NCBI GenBank assembly: GCA_049608225.1
Contig: JBMYXI010000009.1
Span: 1 to 64,000 of the forward strand
Origin: Parashewanella sp049608225
GTDB taxonomy: Bacteria; Pseudomonadota; Gammaproteobacteria; Enterobacterales; Shewanellaceae
Length of the DNA: 64,000 nt
Reading direction: 5' to 3'
Positions 27,585 to 36,999 of the stretch are shown piece after piece. The notes under the pieces are model-generated. The model made no database searches, had not been told where the DNA came from, and saw only the letters and a list, made by a program, of their open reading frames with translations. The position numbers and the translations under genes were made by a program. Numbering within the stretch: the first letter of the stretch is position 1; the number at the start of each line of letters is the position of its first letter.

Positions 27585-28745
27585 TCACTTATTTACTGTT
27601 GCAACAGAAATTAACTCACAGACAGCATCCGCCGCACGCTCACTTGCATTACAAGCTATCGATTTATGTATATCAGTGAACCTAGTGTTAACATTCGAAA
27701 AGTCACTATCTAATTGCTTACCAACCTCAGCAGAGATTTTTTCAGGCGTGCAATCAGTTTGGATCAATTCAGGAATGATAGGCTCTCCCGCGAGTAAATT
27801 GGGCAAAGAATAATGGTCAATTTGCATCATCCTCTTCGCTATCGAGTACGTGATTGTACTTACTCGATAAGCAACAACCATTGGCCTCTTAACCAACATG
27901 GCTTCCAAGGTAGCGGTTCCAGAGGCTAATAAAATACAATCCACCGCAGCCATCACTTCACGAGATTGACCATCGATTAAATGTATTTCTAAGTCTGGTG
28001 CAAATTGCTTTAGTGATTCTATGAATTGTTGCTTTCGGTTTTCGTTAACTAATGGCGTAACAAATTTTAGATCGGGATATTTTTGTTTGAGTAACAGTGC
28101 AGCTTTAATAAAAGGTTCAGCTAACTGCTTTAATTCACCACCACGAGAGCCAGGTAAAATTGCAAGATACTCAGCCTCTGCATCCAACCCTAATTGTTGC
28201 CTTGCTAACTGCTTATCGCTTTGTAAAGGAATATCGTCTGCAAGTGTATGACCAACGAATTTACAAGGTACCTGATGCTTATCATAAAATGCTTTTTCAA
28301 AAGGCAGCAATGATAAAACCATGTTGGTTGCTTTGGCTATTTTAAAAATACGTTTAGGACGCCATGCCCATACAGATGGACTGACATAATGGACGGTTTT
28401 GATGCCTTGAGCTTTTAATTTGAGCTCTAAACCAATATTAAAATCGGGAGCATCAATACCAATAAAGCAATCGGGGTTTATCTCAGTTATTTTTTCAACC
28501 AACCCTTTGCGAACGGCAAGCAATCGAGGTAATCGCGATAAAACCTCAACCAGCCCCATTACCGAAAGTTCTTCCATTGAATACAGAGACTCAAAGCCTA
28601 AAGCTTGCATTTTAGGACCGCCGATCCCAATAAATCGAGCGTCGGGGTAGCGCTTTTGCAAAGAAGCGACTAATCCAGCACCAAGAATATCTCCCGATAC
28701 TTCACCAACAACAATTGCAAAAATCCGATTTTGTCTTTGAGTCAT
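27585..28745 (-). CDS. lpxB: Lipid-A-disaccharide synthase
   Basis: Joins UDP-2,3-diacylglucosamine and lipid X to make the lipid A disaccharide; peripheral inner-membrane glycosyltransferase (GT19). About 386 residues from the ATG at 28745; a TTG at 28751 is an alternative. Family motifs include VGEVSGDILGAGL, FIGIDAPDFNIGLE, HYVSPSVWAWRPKRI, LPGSRGGELKQL and LLASGTATLEAML. A strong terminator lies just upstream, between lpxA and this gene, so a separate promoter or read-through is needed. Confidence 0.95.
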   Translation of the reverse strand: MTQRQNRIFAIVVGEVSGDILGAGLVASLQKRYPDARFIGIGGPKMQALGFESLYSMEELSVMGLVEVLSRLPRLLAVRKGLVEKITEINPDCFIGIDAPDFNIGLELKLKAQGIKTVHYVSPSVWAWRPKRIFKIAKATNMVLSLLPFEKAFYDKHQVPCKFVGHTLADDIPLQSDKQLARQQLGLDAEAEYLAILPGSRGGELKQLAEPFIKAALLLKQKYPDLKFVTPLVNENRKQQFIESLKQFAPDLEIHLIDGQSREVMAAVDCILLASGTATLEAMLVKRPMVVAYRVSTITYSIAKRMMQIDHYSLPNLLAGEPIIPELIQTDCTPEKISAEVGKQLDSDFSNVNTRFTDIHKSIACNASERAADAVCELISVATVNK

Positions 28746-28770
28746 TTTCAATATTCATTTTTAAAGCAGG

Positions 28771-28800
28771 TTAAAAAAACAAAGGCCTCAATAGAGGCCC
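28771..28800 (-). terminator. Intrinsic terminator between lpxA and lpxB
   Basis: Read on the minus strand: GGCCTC, a TATT loop, then GAGGCC (stem arms at 28784-28789 and 28794-28799), followed by TTTGTTTTTTT. It is a textbook Rho-independent terminator placed inside the normally continuous lpx operon. Confidence 0.85.
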
Positions 28801-28825
28801 TAATAGTAAGTATTACGGGATCAAC

Positions 28826-29596
28826 TTAACGTATAATGCCACGACTTGAATTGGTAACAAAGTCAAGGAACTGCTTAACTTCAGAATACTGTTCACTTTC
28901 ATCTTTTAAGGCAGTAACGGCCTCTTCAACTGTTAAGCTACTGCGATACAAAGTTTTATAGGCTCGCATCACCGCTTGTTGACTGGCTTTATCGAATCCA
29001 CGACGCTTTAACCCTTCACGGTTCAAGCCGCGAGGAATAGCTGGTTGACCTGAAGCCATCACAAAAGGCGGTACGTCTTGCAAAATCAAAGACGCTCCAG
29101 CGCAAAAAGCATGAGCACCAATGTGCACAAACTGATGCACACCTGTCATGCCACCAAGAATGACCCAATCTCCCACATGCACGTGACCAGCAATCATAGC
29201 GTTACTTGCCAGTATTACGTTATCACCAATCACACAATCATGAGCGACATGCACATTATTCATCAAAAGGTTATTTGAGCCAATGCGCGTTTCGCTATTA
29301 TCTTGAACCGTGCCACGGTGAATACTTACAAATTCACGAATAATATTATTGTCACCAATAAATAGCTTTGTAGGTTCACCTGCATACTTTTTGTCTTGAC
29401 AGTCTTCACCGACAGAGGCGAACTGATAAATTTTGTTTCCTTTGCCTATTATTGTTGGCCCTTTAACAACAACATGGCTGCTTAGCCAAGTATCATCGCC
29501 AATTTCAACGCCTTCACCGACATAGCTCCAAGGACCGATGGTTACATTTTTTCCGATTTTTGCACTTGGGTGAACGAATGCTAATTTATCAATCAC
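28826..29596 (-). CDS. lpxA: UDP-N-acetylglucosamine O-acyltransferase LpxA
   Basis: First step of lipid A synthesis: transfers 3-hydroxyacyl from ACP to UDP-GlcNAc. 256 residues of left-handed beta-helix hexapeptide repeats. The catalytic His lies in NNLLMNNVHVAHDC, and the C-terminal helices include GLNREGLKRRGF. I choose the GTG at 29596 because IDKLAFVHPSA is the family N-terminus and GAGAGA precedes it. A longer GTG frame to 29620 would run back into fabZ. The chosen start is 2 bp after the fabZ stop, indicating coupling. Confidence 0.96.
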   Translation of the reverse strand: MIDKLAFVHPSAKIGKNVTIGPWSYVGEGVEIGDDTWLSSHVVVKGPTIIGKGNKIYQFASVGEDCQDKKYAGEPTKLFIGDNNIIREFVSIHRGTVQDNSETRIGSNNLLMNNVHVAHDCVIGDNVILASNAMIAGHVHVGDWVILGGMTGVHQFVHIGAHAFCAGASLILQDVPPFVMASGQPAIPRGLNREGLKRRGFDKASQQAVMRAYKTLYRSSLTVEEAVTALKDESEQYSEVKQFLDFVTNSSRGIIR

Positions 29597-29598
29597 AA

Positions 29599-30057
29599 TT
29601 AAATCTCTCTGCGGGCACACATAATTTCAGCTGAACATGCCAGCTCACCATCCACAATGGCCTGTCCTTCAAAAACACCAATCCCGCGACGTTCTTTGAT
29701 CATTTTTACGTTAAAGTGTATTTGATCACCAGGTTCAACTACACGTTTAAAACGAACTTTATCAATACCAGCAAAATAGAACAAAACATTTTCCGCTGGC
29801 GGTTCATTGCCCATTGTTTTAAACGCGAGTAAACCAGAGGCCTGTGCCATCGCCTCAAGTAACAGTACACCTGGCATCACAGGCTTGACTGGGAAATGAC
29901 CTTGAAAAAAGGGTTCATTAATCGTCACATTTTTGATGGCGTGCAATGATTCACCAGCAGTGAAATCGAGCACTCTATCGATTAATAAAAATGGATAACG
30001 ATGAGGTAAGAACTTTAAGATCTCATGAATATCCATGGTATTCATTTCATTGGACAC
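29599..30057 (-). CDS. fabZ: 3-hydroxyacyl-[ACP] dehydratase FabZ
   Basis: Dehydrates 3-hydroxyacyl-ACP in fatty-acid elongation, competing with LpxA and LpxD for the same substrate. 152 residues with hot-dog fold motifs HRYPFLLIDRV, GHFPVKPVMPGVLLLEAMAQ (catalytic His and Glu) and the C-terminal EIMCARREI. The GTG start at 30057 is supported by AAGGA 9 bases upstream. It sits between lpxD and lpxA, as usual. Confidence 0.96.
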   Translation of the reverse strand: MSNEMNTMDIHEILKFLPHRYPFLLIDRVLDFTAGESLHAIKNVTINEPFFQGHFPVKPVMPGVLLLEAMAQASGLLAFKTMGNEPPAENVLFYFAGIDKVRFKRVVEPGDQIHFNVKMIKERRGIGVFEGQAIVDGELACSAEIMCARREI

Positions 30058-30080
30058 AAATACAATCCTTAATTTAAAAT

Positions 30081-31106
30081 TTACTCTTTGTTTTCAATCG
30101 TTTTTTCAAGTGTTTTGACACGTTGAAACAAATCATCTAATTGTCTAAAACGCACTGTGTTTTTACGCCATTGCTTGTTTGGCATTGCAATGGTTGCTGA
30201 AGACATAATACTGCGTTCGCGTACGACACTCGTGATATTTGTGCTACCTGTAACATGTGTACCATCTGCAATGGATAAATGACCTGCAACAGCACAATTT
30301 CCACCTATGATGCAATATTTGCCAATAACGCAACTTCCAGCTAACGTAGTATTACCAGCAATTGCAGTATGCGCGCCTATCAACACATTATGTGCGACTT
30401 GGATCTGATTATCGAGAATTACACCGTCTTCAATAATTGTATGCTCTAAGGCGCCACGATCGATTGCCGTGCTTGCACCAATTTCAACATTATCACCAAT
30501 GCGGACGCCGCCTGTTTGTGGGATCTTAACCCACTTTCCAGCATCATTAGCATAACCAAATCCATCAGAACCAATCACGGCTCCAGAATGAACAATACAC
30601 TCAACACCCAACTGCACATCATGGTAAATCGTTACGTTAGCCCATAATCGTGTTTTTGAGCCAAGGATTGAATCTTGTCCTATTACTGTACCAGGGCCAA
30701 TATCGACATAGTCACCTAGGATAACCCCAGCACCAATCACTGCATTAGCGCCAATAGTGACGCCTTCTCCTAAGCGTGCGCTAGGATCGATTTGCGCACT
30801 TGGATGAATACCATCGGCGGCTCTTGGCGTGGTATCTAACCACTGAGCAACACGTGCAAATGCAACATAAGGATCTTTTACAATGATTGCATTACCTGAA
30901 AAATCGTTCGCAGCATCAGGCGTCAATAACACAGCTGCGGCTTGAGTTGATTCAAGTTGGCTACGATATTTTGGGTTTGCTAAAAAAGAGAGCTGGCCCG
31001 CTTTGGCACTTTCTAGTGTAGAAACTGCATTAATTGCTACAGTTTCATCACCTTTAACAATGCCATCTAGTCGGTTAGCCAGCTCTTTTATCGATATGAA
31101 TTCCAT
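30081..31106 (-). CDS. lpxD: UDP-3-O-acylglucosamine N-acyltransferase LpxD
   Basis: Third acylation step of lipid A synthesis. 341 residues from the ATG at 31106: an N-terminal uridine-binding domain (KAGQLSFLANPKYRSQL), then beta-helix repeats including the catalytic His region QIQVAHNVLIGAHTAI and the IGSDGFGYAND segment, and a C-terminal helix. It starts 4 bp after the skp stop. Intact and typical. Confidence 0.96.
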   Translation of the reverse strand: MEFISIKELANRLDGIVKGDETVAINAVSTLESAKAGQLSFLANPKYRSQLESTQAAAVLLTPDAANDFSGNAIIVKDPYVAFARVAQWLDTTPRAADGIHPSAQIDPSARLGEGVTIGANAVIGAGVILGDYVDIGPGTVIGQDSILGSKTRLWANVTIYHDVQLGVECIVHSGAVIGSDGFGYANDAGKWVKIPQTGGVRIGDNVEIGASTAIDRGALEHTIIEDGVILDNQIQVAHNVLIGAHTAIAGNTTLAGSCVIGKYCIIGGNCAVAGHLSIADGTHVTGSTNITSVVRERSIMSSATIAMPNKQWRKNTVRFRQLDDLFQRVKTLEKTIENKE

Positions 31107-31110
31107 CAAA

Positions 31111-31617
31111 TTACTTGCCTTTACTTAAGGCCTCTACAACTTTGCTACTGATATCTTCAGATGGTTTTAAGTAAACCACTGCATTTCTTGGCAGTACCAT
31201 ATCGTATTTATTTTTTTCTGCAATTGTTTTAATTGCTTTTTGAATTTTAACGAGCAATTTGTTCTGTTCTTCACCACTACGACGGCGAAAATCTTCGTTA
31301 AGCGCTTTACCTTTAAGCTGTAGCTCGCTGCGTAAAGATTCCATTTTACGTTGAAGTTCAGTTTGTTGATCTTTACTCATTATTGCTGCATCACGTTGTT
31401 GCTTCTCAAGCAAACCGCGAAGTTCTTCTTGCTTTTTCTTAAGTGCAGCTTCGCGATCGGAAAACTCAGACTTAAGTGTTTTAGCGACTTGCTCACGTTG
31501 TGGCAATTGTTCAAATACCGCCGCCATATCAACAACACCAATTTTTTGAGCTTGTGCCATTAATGGAGCACTTACCAGCGCCAATGTAAGTAAAGCCTTA
31601 GTTACCGTCTTTTTCAA
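31111..31617 (-). CDS. skp: Periplasmic chaperone Skp/OmpH
   Basis: Trimeric periplasmic chaperone that carries unfolded outer-membrane proteins to BamA. 168 residues: a signal peptide ending LMAQAQ, then KIGVVDMAAVFEQLPQREQV and a long coiled-coil arm rich in Lys and Glu. The start is a TTG at 31617, strongly supported by AAGGAG six bases upstream. It lies between bamA and lpxD, as in other gammaproteobacteria. Confidence 0.93.
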   Translation of the reverse strand: MKKTVTKALLTLALVSAPLMAQAQKIGVVDMAAVFEQLPQREQVAKTLKSEFSDREAALKKKQEELRGLLEKQQRDAAIMSKDQQTELQRKMESLRSELQLKGKALNEDFRRRSGEEQNKLLVKIQKAIKTIAEKNKYDMVLPRNAVVYLKPSEDISSKVVEALSKGK

Positions 31618-31725
31618 AATCTACTCCTTTTTCTATCTTCAATTTTTGAGTTTTAAAATAATTAGACTGCCGAGTATATACGTAAATATCGGCAGTATGC
31701 ATATTATTTTTATAAGTTCCAATGA

Positions 31726-34200
31726 TTAGAATGTCTTACCAATATTAAATGAGAATACTTCGGTATCATCATCTTTATATTCTTTAATCGGTCTTGCCAA
31801 GCTAAATACCATAGGTCCCATTGGAGATAACCATTGAACACTTAAGCCATAGGATGCTCTAAAGCGACTTGGATCACTGTAATCTTCAATTTTGTTAAAT
31901 TCTTGCTGTGGTAAATGACGATAAGAATCGTAATCAAACTCTGTATCCCATACAGTACCGGCATCAGCAAACACTGAAGCACGCACTGAATTGGTATAAG
32001 CTTCACTTAAGAATGGAATAGGCAAAATTAACTCCATGCTTGCCGTCGCAACAGCGTTACCACCGATAGTACGACCATTACGCACTTGAATTTGATTTGG
32101 ATCTGTCGGCAAGCCACAACCACTACCAGATGGATCTGGACAAGGCTCTGTGCCTCTTAAAATGGCAAATGCTCTTGGACCAACGGTATTCGATTTGAAC
32201 CCACGCAACGTACCACTACCACCAGCATAGTAATTTTCCCAGAACGGTAAAATGTTATCATTACCATTAGTTTTGCCATAGCCTTGGCCGTAGCCAACTC
32301 TCGCACGGGCTAAGAATACAAAGCTATGATTACGATTAAATGGAAAATAAAAGTTAGTATCTAAGTCTGCTTTGAAGTATTGAACGTCCGAACCAGGCGT
32401 AGTAGCTTCGATATTGAAACGCTGCGAAGAACCATCGGTTGGGAAAGTACCTCGATTCAAAGTGCTACGATACCAACCCAAATTGACTTCAAAATTATCA
32501 AAGCTTAGTTCATCATTATTACCATCACGGTAGATTTTGAAGAAACGATTAGTTTGTTGATTGTTGGTTAACTCTGACAGTGTATTGTGTCTATAACCAA
32601 TACCACCGTTAATGCGATTATATTCATTAATAGGGAAACCTGATGTTAATGCGACACCATAAGAATCATTTTTAAAGCGCTCAAGATTTTGACGCCCATA
32701 ATCCAATGAATTCCAATAAATACTTCCACCTAGACTCACACCATCTTTTGTCCAATAAGGATCTGTGTATGACAGACTGATCTGCTTACTGAATTTATTG
32801 GTGTTGATATTAATACCTGCTTGATTACCTGTACCTAAAAAGTTACTTTGCTGTACACCAAACTGTAAGCTAATACCCGTACCAGAACCGTAGCCAACAC
32901 CCGCATTAAATGAGCCTGAAGGCTGCTCTTCAACTTTAAAATCAACATCAACTAAGTCATCAGTACCTGGTATCTTAATGGTTTCTGTATCGACTTTTTT
33001 AAAGTAACCCAAACGATTCAGACGCTCTTTCGATTGCTCCACTAACGCAGAGTTCAACCATGCCCCTTCCATTTGACGAAGTTCACGACGCATAACTTCA
33101 TCTTTGGTAACCGCATTTCCTGAGAAGTTAACCGCACGAACATAAACCCGTTTACCTGGGTTTATATTAATGTTCAAGGTGACTTCTTTAGTCTTATCAT
33201 TAATTTCCGGATAAGTTTTCACTTCAGGGTAGGCATAACCGAATCGACCTAAATATTTACTGAACATATCTTCAGTAAAGGTTACTTCTGCGGCGTTATA
33301 AGTATCCCCTTCTTCGATTGGTAGCAATGCATTAAAGAGCTCTTCACGACCCATGAGATCGCCAGTAATATTGACCTTGCCAACCTTGTACTTTTCGCCT
33401 TCATCGACATTAATCGTGATGTATAAACCTTTACGATCAGGCGTCATCGAAACCTGTGTCGATGTTTCCCTAAAACGAATGTAACCTTGGTTTTGGTAGT
33501 AGGCTTTTATTTTTTCAAGATCAGCTTGCAACTTTTGCTTTTGATAACGGCGCTCACCAAAAAAGTTCCACCAAGCAACATAATCTTTAAGCTCCAATAG
33601 ACCAACTAATTCTTCATCAGAAAAAACACTATTACCAACAATGTTAATTTGACGAATTTCTGCAGCTAACCCTTCAGTAAAGTTAAGTCTTAATTCAACA
33701 CGATTACGAGGTAAAGAAACAATTTGCGCTTCAACTTTTGCACCGTACTTACCAACACCGTAATAAAAATCTTGTAAGCCTTTTTCAATGCCGGATAGCA
33801 TAGTTTTATCAAGCGACTCACCAACTTTAACCCCTGATTTATCAAGGCTCTCTTGCAGTTGCTCATCTTTGATGTCTTTATTGCCTTCAAAGCTGATTTT
33901 ACTGATAGTCGGTCTTTCTACCACTTTAACAATTAGCGTGCCTTGGTCGTGGCTTACTCGAATATCAACAAAGTTGGTTGATGAATACAGCGCTTTGATC
34001 GCTTGCTGTAATTTTAATTGGTCAACCACATCTCCGACTTTGATCGGCAAATTAAGTAAGGCTGCACCTAAGGCTACACGCTGCAAGCCATCCACTTGAA
34101 TATCGGTAACTTTGAAAGGCTGAAAGCTCTCAGCCATCACATTGCCTGTATAAGAGGCACCGACGAGTAACATTGAAGCAAAAAGTTTATTTAATCTCAT
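31726..34200 (-). CDS. bamA: Outer-membrane assembly factor BamA
   Basis: Central component of the BAM complex that inserts beta-barrel proteins into the outer membrane. 824 residues from the ATG at 34200: a signal peptide ending VMAES, five POTRA domains (start FKVTDIQVDGLQRV), then a 16-stranded barrel with the VRGY-type loop here as TLRGFKSNTVGPRA, ending in FNIGKTF with the terminal Phe typical of outer-membrane barrels. Frames further upstream lack a signal sequence and are leader. It follows rseP. Confidence 0.97.
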   Translation of the reverse strand: MRLNKLFASMLLVGASYTGNVMAESFQPFKVTDIQVDGLQRVALGAALLNLPIKVGDVVDQLKLQQAIKALYSSTNFVDIRVSHDQGTLIVKVVERPTISKISFEGNKDIKDEQLQESLDKSGVKVGESLDKTMLSGIEKGLQDFYYGVGKYGAKVEAQIVSLPRNRVELRLNFTEGLAAEIRQINIVGNSVFSDEELVGLLELKDYVAWWNFFGERRYQKQKLQADLEKIKAYYQNQGYIRFRETSTQVSMTPDRKGLYITINVDEGEKYKVGKVNITGDLMGREELFNALLPIEEGDTYNAAEVTFTEDMFSKYLGRFGYAYPEVKTYPEINDKTKEVTLNININPGKRVYVRAVNFSGNAVTKDEVMRRELRQMEGAWLNSALVEQSKERLNRLGYFKKVDTETIKIPGTDDLVDVDFKVEEQPSGSFNAGVGYGSGTGISLQFGVQQSNFLGTGNQAGININTNKFSKQISLSYTDPYWTKDGVSLGGSIYWNSLDYGRQNLERFKNDSYGVALTSGFPINEYNRINGGIGYRHNTLSELTNNQQTNRFFKIYRDGNNDELSFDNFEVNLGWYRSTLNRGTFPTDGSSQRFNIEATTPGSDVQYFKADLDTNFYFPFNRNHSFVFLARARVGYGQGYGKTNGNDNILPFWENYYAGGSGTLRGFKSNTVGPRAFAILRGTEPCPDPSGSGCGLPTDPNQIQVRNGRTIGGNAVATASMELILPIPFLSEAYTNSVRASVFADAGTVWDTEFDYDSYRHLPQQEFNKIEDYSDPSRFRASYGLSVQWLSPMGPMVFSLARPIKEYKDDDTEVFSFNIGKTF

Positions 34201-34382
34201 AGAGCACTTCTTTTTGTTGTCCTTTCTTATTAAGCACTGTAAGTAGTCGGTCACAAGTTCTCTTAAGTTTTTGACGCCAAATTTGAACGACATAATCATT
34301 AAAAAACTGATAACCAACTACTTTGATAAATGCCTGAATGATGACAGATCATCAGGTAGATACAAGCACACAGCATTCCACA

Positions 34383-35783
34383 TTACAATCGGGAAAAATC
34401 GTTAAAGAGTGCGATACTCATTAACATCAGCAATATTGCAGCCCCGAATCTGAATCCAATCTCCTGCACCTTTTCAGGAACAGGTTTACCCGTAATCGCC
34501 TCGATAACGAAATACAGCAAATGCCCACCATCCAAAACAGGGATCGGCATTAAATTAATAATTCCTAAGCTGACGCTCACCAGCGCCAAAAAGCCAAGAA
34601 AACGTACTAAACCATAATCAGCACTTTGTCCTGCACCTTGTGCAATGGTGATCGGGCCACTTAAATTTTTAACGGATACATCACCAGTAAAGATTTTTGC
34701 CATTGTTTTAACGCTAACAGACGTTAATTTCCATGTTCTCTCTAGTGCATTTAAAGCAGAACCTACTATGCCATACTCCAACTGAATACGCATATTTTCT
34801 GGTAACTTATCTACTTTTGGGCTGATCCCCACTAAACCAATGACTTTTCCATCAGCAAGTTGATGTGATTTGGGTATGACAGTCACCGACTTTTTAGCGC
34901 CATTTCGCTCAATGACAAAATTCAACGGTTGATTTGCCGACGATTGAATTAAAGTAACAAAGCTTTTCCAATTTTCAAACGGTTTAGTCGAAATTGACAC
35001 AATGGCGTCGCCAGCTGCCAGTCCCGCTTTTTCCGCAGCACTATTTGGGCTTACCGCAGCAATAACAGGTTGAACTTGAGGCCGATAGATATGCAAACCT
35101 AAAGCAGAAATCGGTGATTGCTTTTCAGGATCAAATTGCCAATTGCGAGTATCTAACTGATACGTTTTACCCGCAGCTTTGATGTTTGTAATTCGATGCT
35201 CGTCAGTGTTCGCTTGTATGTCATCGTTAAGCGGAGCAACTGTTAATGACAGTTTTTCTGCGCCAATGTTACCGATCAAGGCTAAATTCACTTCTTCCCA
35301 GTCACGCACGGCTTGATCATTTATGGCTATGATTTGGGTTAACTCCGTGACAGGAATAATCGCTGCGGGCGAATCTACTTTGGTGCTATCAATGACAGGC
35401 TTGACGGATGGCACACCAATCATGAACATCAGCCATAACGCAAAAATGGCAAAGATAAAATTCGCAACAGGTCCAGCAGAAACAACCGCAATACGCTGCC
35501 AGACGGTCTTGCGATTAAAAGCTTGATCTTTTAAATGCTCGGGAACTTCTTCAACGCGCTCATCAAGCATTTTGACATAGCCGCCAAGTGGGATCATCGC
35601 AACAACATATTCAGTGCCATCTTTTCCAAGTCGGCGCCAAAGCGGCTTACCAAAGCCCACTGAAAATCGCTCTACTTTTACGCCACACTTCCTTGCGACC
35701 CAAAAATGTCCATATTCATGAGCGGTAACTAAGATGCCTAATGCAAAAACAAAAGAACCTAAGTTCCATAAAAAATCCATCAT
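34383..35783 (-). CDS. rseP: Sigma-E pathway intramembrane protease RseP
   Basis: Site-2 metalloprotease that cleaves RseA to release sigma-E during envelope stress. 466 residues with the zinc motif HEYGH at residues 22-26, two PDZ domains (second near VIAAVSPNSAAEKAGLAAGD), and the C-terminal metal ligand segment PIPVLDGGHLLYF. It lies between dxr and bamA; the neighbourhood links the sensor protease with the assembly machinery it monitors. Confidence 0.96.
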   Translation of the reverse strand: MMDFLWNLGSFVFALGILVTAHEYGHFWVARKCGVKVERFSVGFGKPLWRRLGKDGTEYVVAMIPLGGYVKMLDERVEEVPEHLKDQAFNRKTVWQRIAVVSAGPVANFIFAIFALWLMFMIGVPSVKPVIDSTKVDSPAAIIPVTELTQIIAINDQAVRDWEEVNLALIGNIGAEKLSLTVAPLNDDIQANTDEHRITNIKAAGKTYQLDTRNWQFDPEKQSPISALGLHIYRPQVQPVIAAVSPNSAAEKAGLAAGDAIVSISTKPFENWKSFVTLIQSSANQPLNFVIERNGAKKSVTVIPKSHQLADGKVIGLVGISPKVDKLPENMRIQLEYGIVGSALNALERTWKLTSVSVKTMAKIFTGDVSVKNLSGPITIAQGAGQSADYGLVRFLGFLALVSVSLGIINLMPIPVLDGGHLLYFVIEAITGKPVPEKVQEIGFRFGAAILLMLMSIALFNDFSRL

Positions 35784-35804
35784 TGGTATTGGTTACCTAA
35801 CTCT

Positions 35805-36995
35805 CTAACTGAGTATTAATAATTCATTTAGTGCTTTTTCACGAGCTAAAGCATCTAAAGCAACAATATCTTCAATTGAATTCAAATTTGATTTGGCTAC
35901 ATTCGATACACAAATTTCATTTAACTTAGCAATATCAGTAAATTTAATTTTATTTTGCAAAAACGCACTTACAGCAATTTCATTAGCAGCATTAAGTACA
36001 GTTGTAGACTCTTGTCCCTGTTCGCATGCCTCTATAGCAAGTTTAAGGCAAGGAAAACGATCAAAATCGGGTTCACAAAAGCTTAATTGTCCGACTTTGA
36101 AAAAATCTAAAGGTTCAACTCCAGCGGAAATTCTTTGCGGATAGGACAAACAATGAGCAATTGGTGTGCGCATGTCAGGATTACCCATCTGTGCCAATAC
36201 CGAACCATCGCGGTACTGGACCATAGAATGAATGACACTTTGCGGATGTACAACGACCTTAAGTTGTTCCGATGAAGTATTGAACAGCCACTTTGCTTCA
36301 ATGTATTCCAAGCCTTTATTCATCATAGTGGCTGAGTCAACAGAGATTTTTTGTCCCATAGACCAATTTGGGTGTTTGCATGCCTGCTGTGGAGTAACCA
36401 AAGACAAACTATCTATATCTTGAGTGAGAAATGGACCACCAGAGCCGGTCAGTAAAATATGTGAAATTCCCTCTGCCGATAAATCACAATGACCGACTGC
36501 GCTTTGAACTTGCTCTGGCATACACTGATAAATGGCATTGTGTTCACTGTCTACAGGCAGAATTTGAGCACCAGACTTGATAGCAGCTTCGATAAATAAT
36601 CGACCTGACATCACCAGCGCTTCCTTATTTGCGAGCAAAATACGTTTACCTGCCTGAACTGCTGCATAAGTTGGCAGTAGACCTGCGGCCCCTACAATAG
36701 CCGCCATCACAGTATCAATTTGTGAGCTGGTGACTAAATCAAGTAATACATCTTCACCAGTCGTTACTTGAATGTCTAACGTTACCGGTAGCAGCCTTTT
36801 TAATTCAAGCGCTGCGGTTGCATCAACCATATGTGCAATACGTGGTTGATGCGTAATGCAAAGCTCAAGCATTTTGCTCACATTGGTGTTTGCAACTAAA
36901 GTATGTGCAAAATATTGTTCGGGGTTGCGAGAAACAACATCTAATGTGTTTAACCCAATTGAACCTGTTGCCCCTAGTACTGCCAAACTCTGCAT
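35805..36995 (-). CDS. dxr: 1-deoxy-D-xylulose 5-phosphate reductoisomerase
   Basis: Second step of the MEP isoprenoid pathway, feeding undecaprenyl phosphate through UppS encoded nearby. 396 residues from the ATG at 36995: an NADPH-binding LGATGSIGLNTLDV, metal-binding PVDSEHNAIYQC, and the GSGGPF and GQKISVDSATMMNKGLE active-site segments. The chosen start gives the family N-terminus MQSLAVLGATGS; a longer frame would overlap cdsA. There are 4 bp between this start and the cdsA stop. Confidence 0.96.
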   Translation of the reverse strand: MQSLAVLGATGSIGLNTLDVVSRNPEQYFAHTLVANTNVSKMLELCITHQPRIAHMVDATAALELKRLLPVTLDIQVTTGEDVLLDLVTSSQIDTVMAAIVGAAGLLPTYAAVQAGKRILLANKEALVMSGRLFIEAAIKSGAQILPVDSEHNAIYQCMPEQVQSAVGHCDLSAEGISHILLTGSGGPFLTQDIDSLSLVTPQQACKHPNWSMGQKISVDSATMMNKGLEYIEAKWLFNTSSEQLKVVVHPQSVIHSMVQYRDGSVLAQMGNPDMRTPIAHCLSYPQRISAGVEPLDFFKVGQLSFCEPDFDRFPCLKLAIEACEQGQESTTVLNAANEIAVSAFLQNKIKFTDIAKLNEICVSNVAKSNLNSIEDIVALDALAREKALNELLILS

Positions 36996-36999
36996 AATG

